Below are positions 19,304 through 26,610 of a stretch of 64,000 nt of DNA, piece after piece. Both the position numbers and the translations under genes were made by a program. This DNA comes from Syntrophaceae bacterium UBA1411. GTDB lineage: Bacteria; Desulfobacterota; Syntrophia; Syntrophales; Smithellaceae. The notes below the pieces were generated by a model. It saw only the letters and a list, made by a program, of their open reading frames with translations, did no database searches and was not told where the DNA came from. Location: contig DBPV01000119.1 of assembly GCA_002304995.1 (NCBI GenBank), forward strand, positions 1 to 64,000, in the 5' to 3' direction. Positions within the stretch are counted from its first letter, which is position 1; each line of letters begins with the position of its first letter.

Positions 19304-21298
19304 ATGGATACGTTTTCATTAGTCACAGATTTCATTCCGTCGGGCGATCAGCCGCAGGCCATCGACCGGCTGGCGGAAGGGCTGGCCGGCGGGCAAGACC
19401 ACCAGGTGCTCCTGGGGGTCACCGGCTCCGGCAAGACCTTCACCATTGCCAATGTGATTGCCAAAGTGGGCCGACCCGCGCTGGTCATCGCGCACAACAA
19501 AACGCTGGCCGCGCAGTTGTTCGAGGAATTCAAGAGCCTGTTTCCCGAAAATGCCGTTGAATACTTCGTCAGCTACTACGACTACTACCAGCCGGAAGCC
19601 TATCTGCCGGCCACCGACACTTACATTGAAAAAGACTCGGCGATTAACGAGGAGATCGACAAACTGCGCCATGCGGCGACTTACGCGCTTTTGACCCGGC
19701 GCGACGTCATCATCGTGGCCAGCGTTTCGTGCATTTACGGTTTGGGATCGCCCGAAGCGTACCTGGGAATGATCGTCCAGCTCGAAGTGGGAAAGGAGAT
19801 TCCCCGCGAGGAGATTTTAAAGCGGCTCGTTGAAATCCAGTACGAACGAAACGACATCGATTTTCACCGCGGCACGTTCCGCGTGCGCGGCGACGTGGTG
19901 GAAATCTTTCCGCCCTACGAAGACGAGCGGGCGCTGCGTCTGGAGTTTTTCGGCGACACCCTTGAGGCGATTTATCAGATCGATCCGCTGCGCGGAAAAA
20001 AGCTCGGGTCGCTTTCCCGGATTGCCGTCTATCCCGGCAGCCACTATGTGTCCTCGCGGGACAATCTCAAGCGCGCCGTGGCCGATATCCGCGCGGAACT
20101 GGCCTGTGTGCTGGCCGCCTGGAAGGCCGAAAACAAGCTTCTGGAGGCGCAGCGCCTGGAGCAGCGGACCAACTTCGATCTGGAGATGATGGAAGAGATG
20201 GGCTACTGCCAGGGCATCGAAAACTATTCGCGCCATCTCACCGGCCGCAGGCCCGGCGAGCCGCCGCCGACGCTGATGGAGTACCTGCCCGAGGACGCCC
20301 TCATCATCATCGACGAAAGCCACGCCACGCTGCCGCAGCTCGCGGGCATGTTCCGGGGCGACCGCTCCCGCAAGGAAACGCTCGTGAAATACGGATTCCG
20401 CCTGCCGTCCGCGCTGGACAACCGGCCCCTGACCTTCGAGGAATACGAGGCGCTTGCCCATCAGCGAATTTACATTTCCGCCACGCCGGCCCAGTATGAA
20501 ATGGTCAAGGCCCGGGGCGTGCGCGTGGAGCAGATCATCCGCCCGACCGGCCTGATGGACCCGGAAATCGTCGTGAAGCCGGCCGCCCGGCAGGTGGACG
20601 ACCTGCTCGAGGAAATCCGCATCCGCGTGAAAAAAGACGAACGCGTACTGGTCACGACGCTGACCAAGCGCATGGCGGAAAACCTCACCGATTATTACAG
20701 CGGTCTGGGCATCCGCGTGCGCTACCTGCATTCCGATATTCACACGCTGGAGCGCGTCGGCATCATCCGCGATCTGCGCCTGGGGGAATTCGACGTGCTG
20801 GTGGGCGTGAACCTCCTGCGCGAGGGGCTCGACATTCCCGAAGTGTCGCTCGTGGCGATTCTGGACGCGGACAAGGAAGGATTTCTGCGCTCGGAACGGT
20901 CGCTCATTCAAACGAGCGGACGCGCCGCGCGCAACGTTTCCGGAAAAGTCATCATGTACGCCGACAAGATCACGCGGTCCATTCAGGCCTGTCTGGACGA
21001 AACGCACCGCCGCCGCGCCCTGCAGAGCCAATACAACGAAGAGCACAACATCACGCCGGAGACGATTAAAAAGTCGATCATGAACGTGCTGGGGTCCATC
21101 TACGAAGCCGATTACGTCACGATTCCGGCGGACGACAAAGCCGGAAGGCTGACGCCCGCGGAAGAAGATTTGCCTGCTCTGGTTCAGAAACTCACAGCGG
21201 AAATGAAGCAGGCGGCCAGGGACCTGGCGTTTGAAAAAGCCGCCGCCCTGCGCGACGAAATCAAGGAACTCAACAAAATCCTGATAGAGATGGGGTAG
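19304..21298 (+). CDS. uvrB: Excinuclease ABC subunit B
   Basis: UvrB is the damage-verifying helicase-like subunit of nucleotide excision repair, working with UvrA and UvrC. The 664 aa product has Walker [11 protein letters not shown], the beta-hairpin region [12 protein letters not shown] that clamps DNA, the DE-containing [15 protein letters not shown], helicase motif VI SGRAARN, and a C-terminal UVR domain ([20 protein letters not shown]) that binds UvrC. In-frame sequence runs back to 19064, but the UvrB family normally begins just before [14 protein letters not shown] 19304 (or 19286) therefore fits best. The ribosome site is weak. Confidence 0.95.
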   Translation: MDTFSLVTDFIPSGDQPQAIDRLAEGLAGGQDHQVLLGVTGSGKTFTIANVIAKVGRPALVIAHNKTLAAQLFEEFKSLFPENAVEYFVSYYDYYQPEAYLPATDTYIEKDSAINEEIDKLRHAATYALLTRRDVIIVASVSCIYGLGSPEAYLGMIVQLEVGKEIPREEILKRLVEIQYERNDIDFHRGTFRVRGDVVEIFPPYEDERALRLEFFGDTLEAIYQIDPLRGKKLGSLSRIAVYPGSHYVSSRDNLKRAVADIRAELACVLAAWKAENKLLEAQRLEQRTNFDLEMMEEMGYCQGIENYSRHLTGRRPGEPPPTLMEYLPEDALIIIDESHATLPQLAGMFRGDRSRKETLVKYGFRLPSALDNRPLTFEEYEALAHQRIYISATPAQYEMVKARGVRVEQIIRPTGLMDPEIVVKPAARQVDDLLEEIRIRVKKDERVLVTTLTKRMAENLTDYYSGLGIRVRYLHSDIHTLERVGIIRDLRLGEFDVLVGVNLLREGLDIPEVSLVAILDADKEGFLRSERSLIQTSGRAARNVSGKVIMYADKITRSIQACLDETHRRRALQSQYNEEHNITPETIKKSIMNVLGSIYEADYVTIPADDKAGRLTPAEEDLPALVQKLTAEMKQAARDLAFEKAAALRDEIKELNKILIEMG

Positions 21299-21310
21299 GG
21301 ACCTTCTTTA

Positions 21311-21328
21311 AAAAACCGGAGGCGGTTA
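21311..21328 (-). terminator. Short intrinsic terminator of the pilin-like operon
   Basis: On the minus strand AACCG, four bases, CGGTT and then TTTTTT overlap the end of the last gene. The 5-bp stem is short, so efficiency is uncertain. uvrB and this operon converge here with a 27-base gap. Confidence 0.4.
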
Positions 21329-22690
21329 ATACTGAATGATGACCTCGTCGGGCTTGAAGGGATAGTCCGCGGGATCGCTGATGTAATTTTCAATTCCCCG
21401 GAAGGTGACGGTTGTGCCGCCGCTCGTCACGTCAAGTCCGTCGCGGGCAATCACCATGCCGGTAAAAAAGGCGCCGCTGAAGGTGACTTTCCCGTAAGGG
21501 GCGTAAAGAACGCCCGTCAGACCGCTTCCGCCGAGTCCGGTGATGCTGATATTTCCTTTGCTGGCGATGATGACGTTTTCGGCGGTCGGGCGCCAGGAGG
21601 AGGAAATGTAGTTTCCTTCGGTGAATATCTTAAGATTGCTCACCAATGTGCCGGACGACACGTATCCTTTGGAGGCAAACCAGCTTGCCTCCCGCGGAGC
21701 GGGGATGGCGTAGGCCGGCATTGTGAAGGAAGGAAAAGACTGAACGCTGCCATAGGGAATTTTATGGCATTTGGCCAGAATCCCGGTATTGTAGTTTGCC
21801 GGATGGGTCAGCGCGCCTGTGTAATAGATATTGGTTCCGGCCGACAGGGTCGGTGTCCAGCCCAGCGTCACGTTGCCGTTGACGTAAATATTCCCATAGA
21901 TGCGCGCGTCTTTGAGGCGGAGATTTCCGTTGACGTAAACGTCTCCGTAAACGTTTCTTGTACCGCTCCAGAGGGTTAAATCGCCGTTGATGTAGATGTT
22001 GCCGGGCTGGCTTGGCGATCCCAGGCCGGCGCTGCCGCCGTTGAGTTCCACGTATCCGTCCACGTAGATCGTCGTGGCGGCGATCGACGCCCCCAGGTTG
22101 ATCTGGTCCGTGTCCAGGGGCCCCCGGATGACCACGGTTGCGCCCGGCCCGTTGACTGCGCCGCCGGCAAAACTCACGGCGCTGCCGTAAACAAAGACAT
22201 TGTTGTCCTCGACGAACGCGACGAACTCTTCCGTATCCTGGCTGGGTGTCGGGCTGGTGCGGCTGATGCCCGTCGTTCCGCCGAACGTGATCTTGCGTTT
22301 GGCCTCCATCCACGTGCCTGCGTGAACCACGCCGGTGGATTCGACGACGACGCGGGTCAGATCCACATTGCCGTCTTTATCGATAAAATCGTAGCTCGTC
22401 AGAATGAAGCGGTCGCCGTTCGCGAGCGTAAAAGTCGTCGGAGGGTTGACGTTTTTTTTGCCGCCCGGATAGAAAGACGGATTGGCGATGTTCTCGGCCA
22501 GGAGTTTTTGCGCCCAGCGGCCGCCCGCCTCGGCCAGGTAGTAGGCCCTGGCCTGACGGTTGCCGAAGAGCTCCGTGAAGGTCGACGTCGTTGTGAAGTA
22601 GATGAGCCCGGCGCCCAGAATCGCTACGAGGGTAATGGCGATAATCACAGTGATCAGAACGGATCCTCCGGAAGAGGCTGTCTTTGTCAT
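21326..22690 (-). CDS. PilX-like pilus assembly protein with repetitive beta-strand passenger
   Basis: The 454 aa protein has a short basic N-terminus and one hydrophobic helix (about 12-36, SVLITVIIAITLVAILGAGLI). An FTELFGNRQARAYYLAEAGG stretch, typical of PilX-type minor pilus proteins, follows. The central part repeats a strand motif of about 20 residues: IYVDGYVEL, IYINGDLTL, VYVNGNLRL and IYVNGNVTL. This suggests a small beta-solenoid, and the C-terminal region continues with GNISITGLGGSGLTG-type strands. It is probably displayed at a pilus tip or in the envelope; ligand unknown. ATG 22690 lies 11 bases after the upstream stop with GAGGAAC as ribosome site; the GTG at 22705 is less likely. 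Last gene of a four-gene set. Confidence 0.78.
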   Translation of the reverse strand: MTKTASSGGSVLITVIIAITLVAILGAGLIYFTTTSTFTELFGNRQARAYYLAEAGGRWAQKLLAENIANPSFYPGGKKNVNPPTTFTLANGDRFILTSYDFIDKDGNVDLTRVVVESTGVVHAGTWMEAKRKITFGGTTGISRTSPTPSQDTEEFVAFVEDNNVFVYGSAVSFAGGAVNGPGATVVIRGPLDTDQINLGASIAATTIYVDGYVELNGGSAGLGSPSQPGNIYINGDLTLWSGTRNVYGDVYVNGNLRLKDARIYGNIYVNGNVTLGWTPTLSAGTNIYYTGALTHPANYNTGILAKCHKIPYGSVQSFPSFTMPAYAIPAPREASWFASKGYVSSGTLVSNLKIFTEGNYISSSWRPTAENVIIASKGNISITGLGGSGLTGVLYAPYGKVTFSGAFFTGMVIARDGLDVTSGGTTVTFRGIENYISDPADYPFKPDEVIIQY

Positions 22691-22701
22691 GGTTTTGTTC
22701 C

Positions 22702-23223
22702 TCACGGCTGAATGTTTCTCGGGACGATCCGCTGCGTAAATGTTTTGACCACGCCGTCCGCGGCAATCAGCCTGAGACGGACGGAAAGAATTCTGGCGCT
22801 GGCCGGCGCGGATTGTCCTTCTTCCGGATCCTCGTAATTGACGTAATACTGAAACCGCAATCCGTCGCCCGGGGCAACCTGATCGGTGAGGACGAAAAAA
22901 TTTCCGTCTCCTTCGGATAGCTCCACGTTGCCGCCGTTTAAACGGAGAATGCGCGTCTTCTCGACTTTATCCTTGAAGGAATTAAAGACGACGCTGGTTT
23001 CGTTTGAGGCCGGCAAAATGGCAGTGGTGTTTTTCAACTCCAGGGCGATGCGTGTTGCGGCCATCTGTCCCTTCTGGAGGGCGGCGGCGTTTGTTTTGAC
23101 GAACAGATGTCCCTCCACAAGCCGCGCCACGCCCATTCCGACGCCGATGGCCAGAATCGCCGCGAGGATGATCGAGACCAGAACCTCGATCAGCGTAAAT
23201 CCTCTGTTTGTCCGTGTCGTCAT
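22702..23223 (-). CDS. Prepilin-type minor pilin, PilW-like
   Basis: The 173 aa product carries a type IV prepilin signal: a short basic leader, then the peptidase/methylation motif RG|FTLIEVLV with Glu at position 5, and a hydrophobic helix to about residue 35. The soluble part is about 135 residues with NETSVVFNSF and LRFQYYVNYED, the head pattern of PilW-like minor pilins that prime pilus assembly. AAAGGA precedes ATG 23223; the track-length extension uses a TTG and is not needed. It ends 11 bases before the PilX-like gene and starts just inside the end of the gene before it. Confidence 0.82.
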   Translation of the reverse strand: MTTRTNRGFTLIEVLVSIILAAILAIGVGMGVARLVEGHLFVKTNAAALQKGQMAATRIALELKNTTAILPASNETSVVFNSFKDKVEKTRILRLNGGNVELSEGDGNFFVLTDQVAPGDGLRFQYYVNYEDPEEGQSAPASARILSVRLRLIAADGVVKTFTQRIVPRNIQP

Positions 23224-23234
23224 GCGGCGTCCTT

Positions 23235-23651
23235 TCAAAACTGAACAAAAACCATGGTGAGCGTTTCATTCTGGTCGTTTTTGATCGTGACCTTGAGCGT
23301 TTTCTGATCCGGCGGCGTGTCGCTTTCCACGTTGTTGATAAAAGTGACGTATCGGTTGGCGACGACGGTGTAGCTGCCGTAAGCGTTCGTTTTTTCCGCT
23401 CCCTCTTCACCGATCTTTGTTTTCAGGCCGGCGAGGCTTCCGGTGAAATTGTGCCTGTAATCGGCGGAAATATTTTCGCCGACCCGTTCGAGCGTCAGAG
23501 ATTTATCGAGCAGGGAAAACGGATCGGAGCTGGCGGTCAAAGGCGATCCCAGCCACTGGAAAACAATGACCCCCAGGACGGCCAGGACGGTCAGCGTGAT
23601 GATGACTTCGATCAGCGAAAATCCGTTTTGGTAAACCGGCTGTCTGTTCAT
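23235..23651 (-). CDS. Prepilin-type minor pilin, PilV-like
   Basis: A 138 aa prepilin. The leader MNRQPVYQNG is cleaved before FSLIEVIITLTVLAVLGVIVF, which keeps the Glu at position 5 and gives the N-terminal assembly helix. The head domain is small. Its start codon overlaps the previous stop in ATGA (23648-23651), so it is translationally coupled to the GspH/FimT-like gene. The order GspH-like, V-like, W-like, PilX-like matches the minor-pilin priming set of type IV pili. The exact V/J assignment is an inference from order and size. Confidence 0.8.
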   Translation of the reverse strand: MNRQPVYQNGFSLIEVIITLTVLAVLGVIVFQWLGSPLTASSDPFSLLDKSLTLERVGENISADYRHNFTGSLAGLKTKIGEEGAEKTNAYGSYTVVANRYVTFINNVESDTPPDQKTLKVTIKNDQNETLTMVFVQF

Positions 23652-24151
23652 GGAATAAACCCTGTGTTTTGCGTGACGCGGACCGTCCGTGAAGCCGATC
23701 CGTCGGTCAGGGTGATCAAAACGTCCGCCGCCAGAGGCGTCGCGTCAGCGCCGACGGGATTTCCCCATTCGTTGAAGTGCAGGACGCTGCCCGCCAGGCT
23801 GGATGTCATCGTGATGCCCTTGGCAAGCGTATGGGAGGGGCTGTCTTCGTTGGGCAGACGGCGGGACGTTGCGGCATTGTTGTACACAAGATCGTAGGAG
23901 CCGGCATTGAATCTCAGCCCCCAGGTCAGCGTCTGCCCCGGCGCCAAGGCGTCGCTCATCGACCGGTACTGGACATAGCGCAGATGGGTCTTGAGCGTTT
24001 CGGCTTCGGTCGCCAGGGTAAATGTCGTCCTGGAAACGCTCCTCGACACGCCCACGGCGGCGGCAATGCCGACAATCATCAGGACGAGAAGGACGTCGAG
24101 CGCGGTGAAGCCGTTGTGTCCGCATTTGCGAAAGGGATGAAAGACGGTCAT
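23648..24151 (-). CDS. GspH/FimT-like pseudopilin with Asp at position 5
   Basis: The 167 aa protein starts MTVFHPFRKCGHNG and is then followed by FTALDVLLVLMIVGIAAAVGV, a prepilin-type cleavage site and helix. The residue normally Glu at position 5 is Asp here. The head has WGLRFNAGSYDLVYNN and VLHFNEWGNPVG, which resemble the beta-rich head of GspH/FimT pseudopilins. ATG 24151 is chosen because the prepilin leader must be short; the longer frame to 24439 only shadows the cysteine-rich gene. First gene of the minor-pilin set, with no clear promoter seen. Confidence 0.75.
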   Translation of the reverse strand: MTVFHPFRKCGHNGFTALDVLLVLMIVGIAAAVGVSRSVSRTTFTLATEAETLKTHLRYVQYRSMSDALAPGQTLTWGLRFNAGSYDLVYNNAATSRRLPNEDSPSHTLAKGITMTSSLAGSVLHFNEWGNPVGADATPLAADVLITLTDGSASRTVRVTQNTGFIP

Positions 24152-24267
24152 CGCTTTTATCCAGTCAATCCTTGGTCCAGTCGGGCGATCCCACTTCAAC
24201 GGTTGTCTTCGTTTGCGTTTTTGAAGTGGCTTACTGACGAGCGCCGCTTTCTCCGACAGAAAACGAC

Positions 24268-24531
24268 TTAGTTTTTCAGGCAGCTGTTGTAGCAGCTCTG
24301 GAAGTTGGCGCCCTGTCCGGAGCATTTGTTCTGACAGGTGTTGGCCTTGTCCTGAGCGGCATTGCCCGTTTTCTGGGCGACACAGGTGCTTTTGCAGCTT
24401 GAGTAGCAGGCGGTGAAAGTGGCCTGCTGGCCTTTGCATTTGGCGTTGCAGGAACTGTCACAAGAGTTTTGGGCCCATACCGGGAAACACACAAGCGCAA
24501 GCAGCGTGACGACGATCATGATTTTTTTCAT
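24268..24531 (-). CDS. Secreted ten-cysteine miniprotein with twin CX3C-X9-CX3C units
   Basis: I do not recognise a bacterial family. The 87 aa product has a signal peptide (1-21, ending VWAQ). Its mature part has ten cysteines at 24, 28, 32, 42, 46, 50, 66, 70, 80 and 84. The two halves repeat one pattern: CX3C, nine residues, CX3C, first at 28/32/42/46 and again at 66/70/80/84. Conserved neighbours are Q-A-T/N-F and CY-S/N-SC. CX3C pairs on two helices are the scaffold of small disulfide-bonded helical hairpins. A strong AGGAGGT fixes the start. It lies about 115 bases upstream of the pilin set on the same strand and may be co-transcribed. Confidence 0.75.
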   Translation of the reverse strand: MKKIMIVVTLLALVCFPVWAQNSCDSSCNAKCKGQQATFTACYSSCKSTCVAQKTGNAAQDKANTCQNKCSGQGANFQSCYNSCLKN

Positions 24532-24699
24532 AGTACCTCCTGATTGAGTGACAACGATTTTTTACCGCGAAATACTGTGGATGCGCTTTCCTGCATGCTT
24601 CCGGCAGCAATATAAAAGACGCGATTGGGGAAGTCAAGGAAAACTGGCCGCGGTAAGACAGTTCGCTGCACCCGCCGTCAAAGCGGGCGGAACAAAAGG

Positions 24700-24728
24700 A
24701 AAGGCCCGGAGAACATCCCCGGGCCTTT
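24700..24728 (-). terminator. Intrinsic terminator after the acyl-CoA ligase
   Basis: AAAGGCCCGG (24700-24709) and CCGGGCCTTT (24719-24728) form a perfect 10-bp stem with a 9-base loop. On the minus strand TCCTTTTGTT follows. It lies about 50 bases past the stop of the ligase gene. Confidence 0.7.
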
Positions 24729-24775
24729 GGCATCGGTGCACACGATCGGGAAAAACGTCCGATCCGTTTATCGCT

Positions 24776-26446
24776 TTATTTCTTTTGTTTGGCCTTGGCC
24801 TCTTCTTCCTCGCGCAGCGCCTTGCGCAGGATTTTGCCGACGGCGGATTTGGGAATCGATTCCCGGAATTCGACAAGCTTCGGCACTTTGTAAGGCGCGA
24901 GCTTTTCCTTGCAGAAAGAGATGATTTCCTCGCTCGTGCAGGTTTCGCCTTCCTTGAGGACGATGAAGGCTTTTACCGTCTCGCCCCGGTATTCGTCTTT
25001 GACGCCCAGGGCCACCGCCTCGGAGACCTTGGGGTGCTGGAAGAGGACTTCGTCGATTTCCCGGGGATAGATGTTGAATCCGCCGGCGATGATCATATCC
25101 TTCTTGCGGTCGACGATGAACAGATAACCGTCTTCGTCGCGGACAGCGATATCGCCGGTGTAGAGCCAGCCGTCTTTGAGCTGGCCTGCCGTCTCCGCGG
25201 GATTGTTCCAGTAGCCCTGCATGATGACCGGCCCCTTCATGATGATTTCGCCGGGCTGGCCGTCGGGAACTTCGGTCTTGCCGTCGTCCACATCCACCAG
25301 TTTGAGGTCGTTGTCGGGAATGGGAATGCCGATGCTGCCGATTTTTTTCATGCCCAGAACCGGATTGCTGACGCCGACGGACGTGGATTCGGACAGGCCG
25401 TAGCCCTCGCTGAAATAAATGCCCATGTCCCGGACCTTATCGATCAGTTCCGAAGCCATCGGCGCTGCGCCGGAGTTCAAAAGGCCGATTTTTTTGGCGA
25501 GGTTCAGTTCTTCCGCTTTGGGGTGGTTGATAAGCGCGGTGATCAGCGTGGGGACCGTGGGGAAGAAGGTGATCTTCTCATAATTGGCCAGAAGCCCCAT
25601 CATTTCATCAATATTGAAGCGCGGCACCTGGATCTGGGTTGCGCAGGAAAACATGGCCCAGTTCATCACGACGATATTTCCGTAAACGTGAAAATAGGGC
25701 AGAACCGCCATGACGCTGCGCCGTTCGGGCGGCGTAAGGGGGATGGTCGGATTTCCCCACAAAACGCAGTAGAAAACGGCTGCGATGACATTGCCGTGGG
25801 TCAGGACGGCGCCTTTGGGAATGCCGGTCGTGCCGCCGGTGAACTGGATCATGGCCGGATCTTCCGGATTGACCTCGACTTTGGAGCGCCGGGTGGAAGG
25901 GGTTTTCTCGAGCAGCTCCGAAAAATGCAGCCATCCTTCTTCCAGATCCAGACTCTTGGCGGAGCTGACGGGGAACCCTTTGACGAAATCCGTCACGGCG
26001 GTAACGATTACCCGGGGGATGCGGATGTTTTTGCATAAGGTGCGGATCGACGGCAGCGCCATGTCGAACGTGATGAGCGTTGTGAGTCCCGAGGTGTTGG
26101 CCATCAGTCCCAGCTCGTCCGGCGTATAAAGGGGATTGAGATTGACCACAATGGCGCCGATCGACAACGCCGCATAGTAAGCGATCGGATACTGGGGACA
26201 GTTGGGCAGATGGAGACCCACCCGGTCTCCTTTCCGGATGCCCAGCGCCGCCAGGGCGTTGGCGAAGCGGAGGATCTGCGTACGCAATTCCCAGAAGGTT
26301 ATTTCCGTTCCGTAATAGTGCAGTGCCGCCTTGTCCGGGTAAGAGTTGGCCGGCAGTTCGATCAAATGGTGAATCGCCAGACGCGGGTAACGGATGGTGG
26401 TGGGAACATTGTAATCATAGTGACGATGCCAGGGTTTTGTTTCCAT
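24776..26446 (-). CDS. AMP-forming acyl-CoA synthetase (long-chain fatty-acid CoA ligase, FadD-like)
   Basis: The enzyme joins a carboxylic acid, ATP and CoA through an acyl-AMP intermediate. The 556 aa product has the P-loop-like FTGGTTGIPKGAVLTH, the adenylate-binding YGLSESTS, the hinge region GWLYTGDIAVRDEDGYLFIVDRKKDMI, and the catalytic lysine motif PKSAVGKILRKALR near the C-terminus. Length and motifs fit medium- or long-chain ligases; chain length cannot be told. GGAGGA before ATG 26446 decides the start over an upstream TTG. A second ligase at 63428 shares its unusual N-terminal KPW...YDYNVP...TI block and is a close paralog. Confidence 0.92.
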   Translation of the reverse strand: METKPWHRHYDYNVPTTIRYPRLAIHHLIELPANSYPDKAALHYYGTEITFWELRTQILRFANALAALGIRKGDRVGLHLPNCPQYPIAYYAALSIGAIVVNLNPLYTPDELGLMANTSGLTTLITFDMALPSIRTLCKNIRIPRVIVTAVTDFVKGFPVSSAKSLDLEEGWLHFSELLEKTPSTRRSKVEVNPEDPAMIQFTGGTTGIPKGAVLTHGNVIAAVFYCVLWGNPTIPLTPPERRSVMAVLPYFHVYGNIVVMNWAMFSCATQIQVPRFNIDEMMGLLANYEKITFFPTVPTLITALINHPKAEELNLAKKIGLLNSGAAPMASELIDKVRDMGIYFSEGYGLSESTSVGVSNPVLGMKKIGSIGIPIPDNDLKLVDVDDGKTEVPDGQPGEIIMKGPVIMQGYWNNPAETAGQLKDGWLYTGDIAVRDEDGYLFIVDRKKDMIIAGGFNIYPREIDEVLFQHPKVSEAVALGVKDEYRGETVKAFIVLKEGETCTSEEIISFCKEKLAPYKVPKLVEFRESIPKSAVGKILRKALREEEEAKAKQKK

Positions 26447-26610
26447 TTTTTCCTCCAAAGAATCGGTTCGGTTGGAAATGGGTTGACAAGAGCCGCGACA
26501 GCTAACATTGAAACAGGGTCCGAATGTGACGTTTCTTTCTGAATATCGGAAAAAAGAAGACGGGTCAAGATGGAATCGGCGTTCAAGCCGGCAGCCGGAA
26601 TGAATTTCTT

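Noticed and set aside
26500..26530. GAAAC...GTTTC spaced pair before the first acyl-CoA ligase as a possible PsrA-type site
   Set aside because: The 16-base spacing is far too long for that motif and it does not match the 58752/63076 sites.
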